From: Vogesella fluminis
GTDB taxonomy: Bacteria; Pseudomonadota; Gammaproteobacteria; Burkholderiales; Chromobacteriaceae
Assembly: GCF_014652335.1 (NCBI RefSeq)
Contig: NZ_BMYP01000029.1
Span: 1-33,069 of the forward strand
Direction: 5' to 3'
DNA: 33,069 bases
Shown here: positions 1 through 9,264 of the stretch, one piece after another
Numbering within the stretch: the first letter of the stretch is position 1
Layout of the letters: every line of letters begins with the position of its first letter
The notes under the pieces: generated by a model
Seen by the model: only the letters and a program-made list of their open reading frames with translations
Databases searched by the model: none
What the model was told of the DNA's origin: nothing
Made by a program: the position numbers and the translations under genes

Positions 1-26
1 GGTGGATAGGTGGACGGGCTGGACGC

Positions 27-236
27 TTACGAAAGATTCTGGTGCAAGGCGTTATGCAGTGGAGTGCCCAGCAGGCTGTTGCGGTTTGCCGCGCTTGCGG
101 GCGTAGCCGCTTGCGACAGACTGGTCCCAATGGATTGTCCCAGTCCGCTCAGTGAATCCAGCGCCCCCTGCATGTCGGTTGTGGCGCAGCCCGTCAATAC
201 AAAAGGCAGAAGCAGCAAGCTCCGGTAGTGTTTCAT
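27..236 (-). CDS. small predicted lipoprotein, function unknown
   Basis: A 69-residue protein whose N-terminus is a short charged stretch, a hydrophobic run (LLLLPFVLTG) and a lipobox LTGC, so Cys17 is the likely lipidated residue. The mature part is small, rich in Ser, Ala, Gly and Leu, and carries no domain I recognise. The ATG at 236 was chosen because the signal peptide starts there and an AGGA ribosome site lies just upstream; the longer open frame to 287 has no signal-peptide logic. It is 17 bases downstream of the membrane-protein gene at 254-910 in the same orientation, so the two are probably co-transcribed and belong to the plasmid-like element. Lipoprotein status is well supported; the role is unknown. 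Confidence 0.65.
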   Translation of the reverse strand: MKHYRSLLLLPFVLTGCATTDMQGALDSLSGLGQSIGTSLSQAATPASAANRNSLLGTPLHNALHQNLS

Positions 237-253
237 CGCAGTTCCTCGCGAGC

Positions 254-910
254 TTATCCGTTGAAGAGGGCATTGAGCCGGGCACACCAGGTTTCCGCCG
301 CCCGACGGCTCATGGGGAAACTGAGCACTGGTCGTTGCGGATCGGCGGTTTGCAGCTCGATGGCAAAGTCTTTGGCGCGTACGGTGCGCTCGAAGGTCGG
401 CACGCTCATGCCTGTGCGGTTGACCTGATGGCTACCGCCGTTCATCTCCATGCTCTCGACCTCGCGCCAGGTCATCTGCCAGCCGAGCAGCCAAGAGAAG
501 TCGTGCAGTTTGTATGCGTCATTGACCACATCGCAGGCCGCGAGCTTGCGATTCCTGGAGTCAAAAACAAGGAATGCCGGCGCGGGATAACCCAGGAGAT
601 GTCCAGCATCGAATGACAGCCCCTGCTGGGCGTTGATCCTGGCGACAAGGGCCTGACAGCGGGCCTGCAGACGTGCCAGAAAGCGGAAGGACAGCGTGAA
701 GATCGCCAGCGAAATCAGCAGATAGAGCATCAGCTCACTGGTCAACAGCCCCCAAAGCGATGTCTGTGACAGGCGCGCAGGCCCCACGCCGACCATCGCC
801 AGTACAAGAATCAGCGTAAAACCAGCGGCAGCAAGACCTGAAAGCCCAGCCGCCGGAACTGCCAGCGCCGCCGCCGCTCCCATCCCCGCAGTCTTCCAGA
901 CGCTTGCCAT
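254..910 (-). CDS. membrane protein of unknown function on the plasmid-like element
   Basis: A 218-residue protein with hydrophobic segments near residues 13-45 and 58-78, followed by a soluble C-terminal part of about 130 residues with alternating strands and a final amphipathic helix. The start at 910 has a GGAGG site six or so bases upstream on the minus strand. It is divergent from the controller-like regulator at 1055 and shares with it an intergenic region that contains repeated CTCATAG boxes, one of them (932-942) only about 20 bases upstream of this start. That arrangement suggests the regulator represses or activates it. I do not recognise the family; similar membrane proteins occur on plasmid backbones, but that is a general impression and not a family assignment. 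Confidence 0.7.
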   Translation of the reverse strand: MASVWKTAGMGAAAALAVPAAGLSGLAAAGFTLILVLAMVGVGPARLSQTSLWGLLTSELMLYLLISLAIFTLSFRFLARLQARCQALVARINAQQGLSFDAGHLLGYPAPAFLVFDSRNRKLAACDVVNDAYKLHDFSWLLGWQMTWREVESMEMNGGSHQVNRTGMSVPTFERTVRAKDFAIELQTADPQRPVLSFPMSRRAAETWCARLNALFNG

Positions 911-931
911 ACGTCATTTCCTCCATTTTGT

Positions 932-942
932 TACTCATAGAG
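932..942. promoter_or_regulatory. isolated operator-like box TACTCATAGAG
   Basis: The 11-base box TACTCATAGAG here is identical to the one at 1017-1027. It sits upstream of the start of the divergent membrane-protein gene. By position it could let the regulator at 1055-1294 act on that gene as well. The sequence identity is seen directly; the binding is inferred. Confidence 0.5.
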
Positions 943-971
943 ACCATTTTATGGCGCCTGCATTCAATTGT

Positions 972-1027
972 CACTCATAGTGCGGGTACTTATCGGGCGT
1001 AGCCCTATAGAGGGGGTACTCATAGAG
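972..1027. promoter_or_regulatory. four-unit 15-bp-periodic operator array (C-box-like)
   Basis: Four 11-base units start exactly 15 bases apart: CACTCATAGTG at 972, TACTTATCGGG at 987, GCCCTATAGAG at 1002 and TACTCATAGAG at 1017, each separated by a 4-base, mostly G-rich spacer. The first unit has the ACT-CAT-AGT dyad. The layout (dyad boxes, 4-base spacers, just upstream of a 79-residue HTH gene) resembles the C-boxes of restriction-modification controller proteins, whose core is GACT-TAT-AGTC. The array probably autoregulates the gene at 1055. The periodicity is observed; the binding protein is inferred. Confidence 0.6.
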
Positions 1028-1054
1028 TCATTTCTCTTTAAAGAAGAGAGAAAT

Positions 1055-1294
1055 ATGGCCCTTGATCCCCGACTACGCTTCGGCCTGAAGCTGATAGAAA
1101 TCAGAAAGACCAGAGGGTGGTCGCAAGAACGCCTAGCACTGGAAAGTGGCTTGGCACGCAGCTATCTGGGGGGGGTTGAGCGTGGGCAGCGCAACATCGC
1201 ATTGCTCAACATCTTCAAGCTGGCCGAGGCGCTGGGGGTGGAGCCTTCAGTACTGCTGGAGGCGCCGGCTGCTGGACAGGAGCCTGCACCGTAA
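1055..1294 (+). CDS. controller-protein-like XRE family HTH regulator
   Basis: A 79-residue, almost pure helix-turn-helix protein. The HTH core spans about residues 13-65, with SQERLALESGL as helix 2/turn and SYLGGVERGQRN as recognition helix and following loop, a pattern shared with restriction-modification controller (C) proteins, which are also close to 79 residues. ATG 1055 was chosen over upstream in-frame starts because a GAAGAGAG ribosome site precedes it and the HTH family begins there. Directly upstream is a 15-bp-periodic operator array, as expected for an autoregulator. No restriction or methyltransferase gene of an R-M system is visible in the window, so its target is more likely the replicon or the divergent membrane-protein gene. 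The HTH call is strong; the controller subclass is inferred. Confidence 0.85.
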   Translation: MALDPRLRFGLKLIEIRKTRGWSQERLALESGLARSYLGGVERGQRNIALLNIFKLAEALGVEPSVLLEAPAAGQEPAP

Positions 1295-1329
1295 CATCGT
1301 AACGCTACGTTATCGTAACGTTACGATGT
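1294..1329. repeat. cluster of CGTAACG inverted repeats
   Basis: ACATCGTAACG at 1294-1304 is repeated as a perfect inverted copy at 1319-1329. Inside it, 1312-1327 is a perfect 16-base palindrome (ATCGTAACGTTACGAT), and another half-site, ACGTTATCG, lies at 1307-1315. There is no T-run after it, so it does not look like a terminator. It begins right at the stop codon of the regulator gene. It looks like a binding site for a plasmid maintenance protein (for example partition or replication control), which is inference. Confidence 0.6.
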
Positions 1330-1484
1330 CGTCTGAAAGGAGCGAGTGGGCAAGACCACCGGGCAGGCCCACCGAAGGCATATTGGAAACAGCCGACGCC
1401 AAGTAGCCCTGCTATTTTTAAATAACGAGTAGCCGCGCAGCGACCGGAGGGTGCGAAGGATTGCCCACAGCCGAAGAGCGGCAG

Positions 1485-1535
1485 CTACTAGGTTTTCTAT
1501 AAATACTAGAAAAGCCTAAAAGCAGAACTACTAGG
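1485..1535. repeat. AT-rich dyad flanked by CTACTAGG direct repeats
   Basis: CTACTAGG occurs at 1485-1492 and 1528-1535. Between them lies the inverted pair TTTTCTA (1493-1499) and TAGAAAA (1507-1513). A further AT-rich patch (TATTTTTAAATAA) is at about 1413-1425. Beside iterons, such AT-rich sequence is a candidate DNA unwinding region of the replication origin. The repeats are seen; the origin role is inferred. The rest of the gene-less stretch 1295-1758 holds only the palindromes before it and the iterons after it. Confidence 0.4.
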
Positions 1536-1603
1536 GGCGGTCTCTCCATTTCGCTGAATCCCAGTCCCAGTGGGGTTTACAGGCGATTCCGCACGTCGGC
1601 CGT

Positions 1604-1734
1604 GACTAGCGATGTCACGTAAAACGGCTAGCGATGTCACGTACCGATGACTAGCAATGTCACGTGGACAACTTGCAGAAATGGCACCAAAGCCAGCTCT
1701 GGCAAGGGTTTCAGCCTTACTAGTGATGTCACGT
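1604..1734. repeat. plasmid-type iterons (four 17-bp direct repeats)
   Basis: Four near-identical 17-base direct repeats, consensus GACTAGCGATGTCACGT, occupy 1604-1620, 1626-1642, 1649-1665 and 1718-1734. Their starts are 22, 23 and 69 bases apart, so the last gap is three turns of the same 23-base phase. The last two copies are extended by GGACAAC; read on the other strand this gives TTGTCCACG, which loosely resembles a DnaA box. The array ends 25 bases from the stop codon of the repA gene. Repeats of this size and phasing beside an initiator gene are typical of iteron-controlled plasmid origins. Confidence 0.8.
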
Positions 1735-1758
1735 GGACAACCCGAAAAGCCCACAGGC

Positions 1759-2739
1759 TTATCCTCTCCTCTTGGTCGCTGCGATATGTAGGCGTGCAGG
1801 GGTGAGGATCAGGTGGTCTCTCGTTTCCTCGATGTGGTTCCGAGCCTCGGGATAGAACAGCAGCGCTTCATTTAGCCGGAGGCGGAAATTGGTCTTGAAG
1901 TTGGCCAGCCCCTTAGGAGTATTCGCATAGCCAGAGCCGAACTGCCTCATCAAGCCAGCCCAAGGCACCTGAGCAAGCCGCTTGCCGCCCTTGATTGTCG
2001 CCACGTTCAGACTGAACATGCGGTAGACCAGCCATGTGTAGATATCCATCGCCAGAGGCGACTTCTTGAGCGCTTGAAGCGCCTCCATTCTGATCGGCAC
2101 CGGAGCATGGGTCAGGCTCTCGAAGAAGTCCGTACTGAGGGTGATTGAGCTGTCCCACAGTGCGGGCTGCTCAGTGTCGCGGGCGTTCCAGAAGAGAAAT
2201 GCCCGTTTGGCGATCAGGATGTTTTCGATACCCAGTGCATCCCCGTCCGCGCCGCTGACGGAGATCAGCGAGCGGACTAGCCGCAAGCTCTGGTCACGCA
2301 CTCTGGCGATGTACCGGCCATCGTTGTACAGGTCGAGCTTTTCCAGAAATTCCGCCTGTGAGCGCCCCAGCGATAGCTCCGGACTGCCTGTGCGGACGGC
2401 CTCGGTACACATCCACGCCAACAGCAGGCGCGGCAGACCGCCATAGGGCACGCCATACTTGGGGTTGGCTGTGATGGAAAGGGTCAGCTTGCCAGTGCCT
2501 CGCTCAAAATAGTTGCTCTTGGGGTCTGTGTGGGGGAGCGTAGCCTGCGCCAGAAAGTGCGCGATGTAGCCTGTCGCACCTGCGCTGCGGGCCTGCTCGA
2601 TCTCCATCTCCACGGCTTCGTCGATCAGGTGGCGCACCCGTGGAGTCAATGCACGGGCGGCGTCGTGCTGCTCCGCCTGCTTCGTCACCTCGGCGGCTTT
2701 CTGCCTGATCTGCTCCAGCAAATTGCCCATGCTGCGCAT
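1759..2739 (-). CDS. repA: plasmid replication initiator RepA (PF04796 type)
   Basis: A 326-residue protein matching the plasmid-encoded RepA family that initiates iteron replication. Recognisable family features are NYFERGTGKLTL around residues 75-90, PYGGLPRLLLAWM near 100-112, the block PVPIRMEALQALKKSPLAMD followed by IYTWLVYR, and QFGSGY followed by GLANFKTNF in the C-terminal winged-helix part. ATG 2739 was preferred because AGGA lies seven bases upstream; a TTG at 2745 and an ATG at 2730 are alternatives. It is downstream of the AlpA-type gene in the same direction (38-base gap). The iterons lie beyond its 3' end, not upstream of it. The gene looks intact, which is notable on a chromosome. 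Confidence 0.88.
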   Translation of the reverse strand: MRSMGNLLEQIRQKAAEVTKQAEQHDAARALTPRVRHLIDEAVEMEIEQARSAGATGYIAHFLAQATLPHTDPKSNYFERGTGKLTLSITANPKYGVPYGGLPRLLLAWMCTEAVRTGSPELSLGRSQAEFLEKLDLYNDGRYIARVRDQSLRLVRSLISVSGADGDALGIENILIAKRAFLFWNARDTEQPALWDSSITLSTDFFESLTHAPVPIRMEALQALKKSPLAMDIYTWLVYRMFSLNVATIKGGKRLAQVPWAGLMRQFGSGYANTPKGLANFKTNFRLRLNEALLFYPEARNHIEETRDHLILTPARLHIAATKRRG

Positions 2740-2777
2740 CGTCAAATCCTGACCCTTGGCCGGCGGGATCGCAGCGA

Positions 2778-2990
2778 TCAGGGATGGACAGCGTTGTTGT
2801 TGGCGGTGCGGGCAGCAGCGGCCTTCTGTCCGAGCCAGGTATCAATCTCGTGTTCCAGCCATCCGACAACCCGCTTGTTGATCTGGATGCATACCGGGAA
2901 TGTCGGATCATCGCGTGTGATCCGCCAGAGCGTTACGTCATTGATGCCGCCAAGCTTTTCGCAGACGGCCTTGCGGCGTAGAATTTTCAT
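2778..2990 (-). CDS. AlpA-family excisionase-like HTH regulator
   Basis: A 70-residue protein with the AlpA/MerR-like winged helix: the start MKILRRKAVCEKLG, a VTLWRIT recognition helix around residues 19-25, FP at 31-32 and the family signature VGWLEHEIDTWL at 42-53. AlpA proteins activate integrase genes or act as excision factors in prophage-like and integrative elements. ATG 2990 has a strong GGAGGT ribosome site upstream on the minus strand, which rules out the longer frame to 3008. It is the outermost gene of the element on this side and probably forms an operon with repA. No integrase gene is next to it in the window, which is unusual for this family. Confidence 0.82.
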   Translation of the reverse strand: MKILRRKAVCEKLGGINDVTLWRITRDDPTFPVCIQINKRVVGWLEHEIDTWLGQKAAAARTANNNAVHP

Positions 2991-3320
2991 CGTCCCCACC
3001 TCCTGCACATTGAAAGTCGATGCAGGAAGTTTCAGGCGACGACCCGGCAGCGGTCACGGATTCCCGGAAGGGAATTTTTGCAGCAAAAAATCCGACAGCA
3101 GCAATGCGGGTCAGGCAAGTGATGCGCGGGCCTCGCTCCAGGTAGCAGCGGCCAAAGTGTATATGGAAGTGACTACAATATGAGTAAAAGCAGAGGCAAT
3201 GCCGCTTCTATGAACGCTTTCTGGCCAAATTTTGGTTTTAACGTCTAAGCTGGCTGGCTTTTCCCAGGCACTACCCGGCGCGCTCATTAAACACCAGCTT
3301 ACCAAGTTGGAAACCGGCAA
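2991..3320. other. gene-less junction between plasmid-like element and chromosome
   Basis: No gene with a convincing start or codon pattern is visible here. It contains two small dyads: TTCCC-GGAA-GGGAA at 3061-3074, running into TTTTT, and TTTTTGC-A-GCAAAAA at 3075-3089. It must hold the promoter of the AlpA-repA operon and probably the end of the integrated element, but I find no tRNA fragment or obvious attachment repeat. The short open frame on the minus strand at 3111-3320 has no ribosome site and no recognisable protein. Confidence 0.45.
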
Positions 3321-3351
3321 GCCCGCAACCGTAAATGTTGCGGGCTTTTTT
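3321..3351 (+). terminator. strong rho-independent terminator upstream of mtnP
   Basis: A perfect 9-bp stem, GCCCGCAAC (3321-3329) with GTTGCGGGC (3337-3345), a 7-base loop and six Ts. It points rightward, yet no plus-strand gene ends upstream of it within 2 kb. It may end a small RNA, or be the leftover terminator of a gene displaced by the integration event. Confidence 0.85.
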
Positions 3352-3403
3352 CATGCCTGCGCATTAGAATCCGGCACAGAGCAGCCATAACAAGGAGAAC
3401 GTC

Positions 3404-4129
3404 ATGCTCGCCATTATCGGAGGCAGCAGCCTCGTCAAATTGCCCATTCTCGAAGTCACCCATCGCCAGGTTGTGCGTACCCCGTATGGCGATCCATCCT
3501 GCGCGCTGACCTTCGGCCGCATCGGCATGCAGAACGTGGTGTTCATTGCCCGCCACGGCTACGGCAATTCCATCGCCCCGCACGAGATCAACTACCGTGC
3601 CAACATCTGGGCCTTGCACAGTGTCGGCGTCAAGGGGGTGATTGCCATCGGCAGCGTCGGCGGCATCCGCCCGGACATGGTGCCGGGCAGTCTGGTAATC
3701 CCCGACAACATCGTCGACTACAGCTGGGGCCGCAAGCACACCTTTTTCGAGGGGCCGGACAAGCCGGTGGTGCACGTCGATTTCACCTGGCCGTTTGATG
3801 GCGAGCTGCGGGCCCGTCTGCTGCAAACCAGCCGCAAGGCCGGCCTGAGCGTGATCGACGGCGCGGTCTATGCCTGCACCCAGGGGCCAAGGCTGGAGAG
3901 TGCGGCGGAAATCCGCCGCATCGAGCGGGATGGTGCCGACATTGTCGGCATGACCGGCATGCCGGAGGCGGCACTGGCACGGGAGCTGGCCTTGCCTTAT
4001 GCCAATCTCAGCCTGGTGGTGAACTGGGCGGCCGGCAAGGGGTGCTCTGAGATAGTTCGTTTTGATGAGGCCCGGATAGGTTTGCACGTCAGGGAAGTGG
4101 AAAAAATCCTATTAACGCTATTCATGTAA
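3404..4129 (+). CDS. S-methyl-5'-thioinosine phosphorylase (MTAP/PNP family)
   Basis: A 241-residue purine nucleoside phosphorylase of the MTAP/PNP fold that splits methylthioinosine (or a related 6-oxopurine nucleoside) with phosphate, part of methionine/polyamine salvage. Visible landmarks are the phosphate loop GGSS at 6-9, RHG at 50-52, TQGPRLES at 159-166, GMTGMPEA at 182-189 and NWAAG at 207-211. The pattern of these blocks is that of the bacterial MTIP subfamily rather than adenine-specific MTAP, though substrate choice cannot be proven from sequence. ATG 3404 has an ideal AAGGAG site. The final ~25 codons are AT-richer than the rest, and the stop is followed immediately by the pseB start region, so the Pse island seems to begin at this gene's 3' end. 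Confidence 0.87.
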   Translation: MLAIIGGSSLVKLPILEVTHRQVVRTPYGDPSCALTFGRIGMQNVVFIARHGYGNSIAPHEINYRANIWALHSVGVKGVIAIGSVGGIRPDMVPGSLVIPDNIVDYSWGRKHTFFEGPDKPVVHVDFTWPFDGELRARLLQTSRKAGLSVIDGAVYACTQGPRLESAAEIRRIERDGADIVGMTGMPEAALARELALPYANLSLVVNWAAGKGCSEIVRFDEARIGLHVREVEKILLTLFM

Positions 4130-6275
<2,146 letters not shown>

Positions 6276-6279
<4 letters not shown>

Positions 6280-6902
6280 GCCAACGGGTGCCGACCGAGC
6301 AAGAGAGTTTTTGGCAGGGTAATTTTGGTGATGCCTATGTTGATCGTAATTGCGGCCAACCTTTGCTGGCTTCCAACCTGGCATTTTTCAGTCGCGCACT
6401 GCAACAGGTGCAGGGGCTGGGTTCAGTTATTGAATTGGGTGCCAATATCGGGTTGAACCTGCAGGCCTTGGGCTTGCTGTTGCCGGCAGTACGGCGGGTT
6501 GGAGTGGAGATCAATGCCAAGGCGCACCGTACTCTGGCACAGCTGCCTGGGATTGAGGCCCGTTTGGGCTCCTTGCTGGACGTGGCTACGGATGAGCAGT
6601 TTGATCTTGCCCTGATCAAGGGAGTGCTGATACACCAACATCCAGAGATGCTGCCACAGGCGTACGCGAAGCTGCATGCCCTGTCTGCCAGGTATGTCCT
6701 CATTGCCGAGTATTACAACCCAACCCCGGTGGAAGTAGTTTATCGGGGTGAGCATGGCAAACTATTTAAGCGCGATTTTGCCGGTGAAATGCTGGACCGT
6801 TATCCAGACCTGATGCTGCGCGATTATGGTTTTATTTATCACCGTGATCATCTGTTTCCGCAAGACGATATGAATTGGTTTCTACTGGAGAAGCGGCAGT
6901 GA
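6276..6902 (+). CDS. pseudaminic acid biosynthesis-associated methylase
   Basis: A 208-residue class I SAM-dependent methyltransferase. The SAM-binding motif I is VIELGANIGLN at 51-61, and the N-terminal block FWQGNFGDAYVDRN is typical of the methylase family found in Pse clusters (TIGR03587). It has no proven substrate; methylation of a Pse intermediate or of the finished glycan is the usual proposal. ATG 6276 overlaps the pseC stop and has GGAG nine bases upstream. Its 3' end overlaps pseF by four bases (GTGA). Confidence 0.85.
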
Positions 6903-7615
6903 CTGCAATAGTGCCAGTGGTTGCCCTGATTCCGGCGCGGGGGGGCAGCAAGCGTATTCCGCACAAGAACATCCGTCTTTTTAACGGTATTCCCGTCATT
7001 GCCCACACTATCGCGGCAGCCAAGGCCAGTGGGCTGTTTGACCGTATCGTGGTCAGCACTGACGATGAGGAAATCATGGCGGTTGCGAAGGCCCATGGTG
7101 CCGAGGTGCCATTCAGGCGTCCGCGAGCCCTGGCCGATGATCACACCACTACACTGGATGTCATTCGACATGCTATCGCCATGCTGGGCTTGCCCCCGGA
7201 GGCGCTGTGCTGCTGCATTTATGCGACCGCGCCACTGCTTTGTGTTGAAGACTTGCGTGCCGGTTACCGGCAGCTAAGTGACAGGCCAGATAAAGCCTTT
7301 GCCTTTCCGGTAACCGTGTACCCGTTTCCGATCCAGCGTGCCTTGCGCAAGCTGGCCGATGGTAGTGTCGAGGCGAGGCAGCCAGAGTACTACCAGACCC
7401 GTTCGCAGGATCTGGAGCCCTGCTATCACGATGCTGGTCAGTTCTATTGGGGGCGAGTTCAAGCATGGCTTGATGGTGTCAGCGTATACAGCCCAGCGGC
7501 GATCGCACTGGAAATTCCGCATTATCGTGTGCAGGATATCGATACTCCGGCGGATTGGGTGCGTGCCGAATACCTGCAACGCGCCTTGCGGGACGTTCCA
7601 GAGATATTCCGGTGA
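6899..7615 (+). CDS. pseF: pseudaminic acid cytidylyltransferase
   Basis: A 238-residue member of the CMP-NeuAc synthetase family that activates Pse with CTP. The nucleotide-binding signature PARGGSKRIPHKN is at residues 12-24, followed by TDDEEI and the acidic residues of this fold. GTG 6899 was chosen because GTGA overlaps the methylase stop and GGAG lies eight bases upstream; the ATG at 6875 would add eight residues unlike the family. The gene sits third in the reaction order but fourth in the operon, and overlaps pseG by four bases, again as GTGA. Confidence 0.9.
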   Translation: MTAIVPVVALIPARGGSKRIPHKNIRLFNGIPVIAHTIAAAKASGLFDRIVVSTDDEEIMAVAKAHGAEVPFRRPRALADDHTTTLDVIRHAIAMLGLPPEALCCCIYATAPLLCVEDLRAGYRQLSDRPDKAFAFPVTVYPFPIQRALRKLADGSVEARQPEYYQTRSQDLEPCYHDAGQFYWGRVQAWLDGVSVYSPAAIALEIPHYRVQDIDTPADWVRAEYLQRALRDVPEIFR

Positions 7616-8670
7616 ATGTCGTCTTCCGTGCTGATGCTTCTTTTGCCATCAGTTCCGGCCACATCATGCGTTGCCTGACGCTGGCGCAGGCGTTACGGGA
7701 GCAGGGGGCGAAATGTCATTTTGTGTGCAAAGCACATCCGGGACATCTTGCTGATCTGATCATTGAGCGTGGCTTCAGCATAATCTTACTGACATGCCAT
7801 ACCTTGCTTGCTATCGATGATTTTCCTGTGCATGCTGCATGGGTCGGTGGTAGCTGGCAGGATGATGCCGAGCAAACGGTTGTGGCATTACAGGGGCAGG
7901 AGGTTGATTGTCTGGTGCTGGATCATTACGGTCTGGATGCGCGTTGGCAGCGGCGACTACGTCCTGTTGTCCGGCGCATATTGGTAATTGATGATTTGGC
8001 CGACCGTCCACATGATTGCGATGCACTACTGGATCAGAATATTGATTTTGGCCAGCATTCTCGCTACCAAGCATTACTTCCTGCTACAGCGCGACAGCTG
8101 TTAGGGCCGCATTACCTATTGTTAGGAGCGGGTTTTCAGCAGCCTGCCACTCTGGAGCCTGGCAAGATATTACAGCGTGGATTGGCATTCTTTGGTGGTG
8201 CTGATCCGTGTGGCTATACTTGGCAACTGGTCAATGCGCTGGAATGGCCGTCGTTGCAGGTTGTGGTAGGGGCCAATAACCCATTACGCGACGAGATAGA
8301 ACAACGCTGTCATGAGAAAGGCTGGTCATTTGCATGCAATACACCGCAGATGGCGAATTTGATGCGCCAGGCTGACTTTGCCATCATCAGCTGCGGTTTT
8401 ACGGCTTATGAACTAGCCAGCTTGTATGTACCTAGTCTGCTGGTTGCCGTGTCGGACATCCAAGTCAAGGTGGCCAAGGCGCTGGAGGCGGCGGGCGTGG
8501 CCTGCTTTGTCGAGGACTTTACTCTGTGTCTGTCAGCGGCTGGTTTACATCAGCAACTGTTGCGTTTGCCTATCCAGCATCCCCGGCTGTACCGGCAGTT
8601 TGAATATGGTGGCGCGGAGCGCGTTGCCGAATGGATCATGGAGAATACTGGTGGATCCGACACTGTATGA
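7612..8670 (+). CDS. pseG: UDP-2,4-diacetamido-2,4,6-trideoxy-beta-L-altropyranose hydrolase
   Basis: A 352-residue GT-B-fold hydrolase that removes UDP from the 2,4-diacetamido sugar. Starting at GTG 7612 (GTGA overlap with pseF), RADAS is at 6-10 and GH at 16-17, so His17 falls exactly where the catalytic His lies in characterised PseG. The C-terminal nucleotide-binding segment, SCGFTAYELASLYVPSLLV, is a variant of the usual SxGxTxxE motif. The length fits PseG alone: there is no room for the acetyltransferase (PseH) domain that some PseG proteins carry. The next gene starts inside its 3' end. Confidence 0.88.
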   Translation: MNVVFRADASFAISSGHIMRCLTLAQALREQGAKCHFVCKAHPGHLADLIIERGFSIILLTCHTLLAIDDFPVHAAWVGGSWQDDAEQTVVALQGQEVDCLVLDHYGLDARWQRRLRPVVRRILVIDDLADRPHDCDALLDQNIDFGQHSRYQALLPATARQLLGPHYLLLGAGFQQPATLEPGKILQRGLAFFGGADPCGYTWQLVNALEWPSLQVVVGANNPLRDEIEQRCHEKGWSFACNTPQMANLMRQADFAIISCGFTAYELASLYVPSLLVAVSDIQVKVAKALEAAGVACFVEDFTLCLSAAGLHQQLLRLPIQHPRLYRQFEYGGAERVAEWIMENTGGSDTV

Positions 8671-9256
8671 ACACTACAAGTCCCTGGCGCAGCAATATGG
8701 CAGCTCCTATCTTTCCGCACAGTATTCCAGTCGTGAATCTCAAGAGCGGCGCTATGAAATTCTGAGCCAGATCGCGCCATTGCAAGGTTGCAAGATTCTG
8801 GACTTCGGCTGTGGTGCCGGCCACTTGTTAACCTATCTCACCCAATCCGGTATCCAGTGCGATTACACCGGTGTCGATGGTGTAGAGGATTTTTTTCCGC
8901 TTGCAAAGAAGGTCAATCCTCATGGTCGTTTCGGCTATTGGGACGAGTTTGCCGCTGAGCAGTTTGACTATGCTTTTGTCAGTGGCGTGTTCAACAATCG
9001 CATGGCGGACAATGTTGCCTTTTACCAGCAAACCCTTCGTGAACTGTTTGCCCGTGTTCGCCATGGCGTGGCATTTAACATGCTGAGTAGCTATGTCGAT
9101 TATTTCGACGAGGGCTTGTTTTATGTATCACCGGAGCAGGTGTTCACCTTTGTGAAGCGTGAGTTGACACCATTTGTAACCTTACGTCATGACTATCTGG
9201 TTAAGGCGGGATCAATTCCATTTGAATTTGCGGTTTATGCCTATAAGCAGGGATAA
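8651..9256 (+). CDS. class I SAM-dependent methyltransferase in the Pse operon
   Basis: A 201-residue protein with SAM motif I DFGCGAGHL at 51-59 and motif II acidic residue in YTGVDGVEDF around 71-80. GTG 8651 was chosen because a GGAGA site precedes it and it overlaps pseG by 20 bases; longer frames have no ribosome site. It is unrelated in detail to the methylase at 6276, so the cluster carries two distinct methyltransferases. It occupies the place where an acetyltransferase gene (pseH) could be expected, but its motifs are those of a methyltransferase. A role in methylating the flagellar sugar is inferred from context only. Confidence 0.78.
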   Translation: MDPTLYEHYKSLAQQYGSSYLSAQYSSRESQERRYEILSQIAPLQGCKILDFGCGAGHLLTYLTQSGIQCDYTGVDGVEDFFPLAKKVNPHGRFGYWDEFAAEQFDYAFVSGVFNNRMADNVAFYQQTLRELFARVRHGVAFNMLSSYVDYFDEGLFYVSPEQVFTFVKRELTPFVTLRHDYLVKAGSIPFEFAVYAYKQG

Positions 9257-9264
9257 GTAACGGA

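Noticed and set aside
3111-3320. 69-residue minus-strand open frame
   Set aside because: No ribosome site, no recognisable protein, and it runs through the junction region.
8651-9256. Gene in the usual pseH neighbourhood being PseH
   Set aside because: It has a SAM-binding motif (DFGCGAGHL) and no GNAT acetyl-CoA motif.
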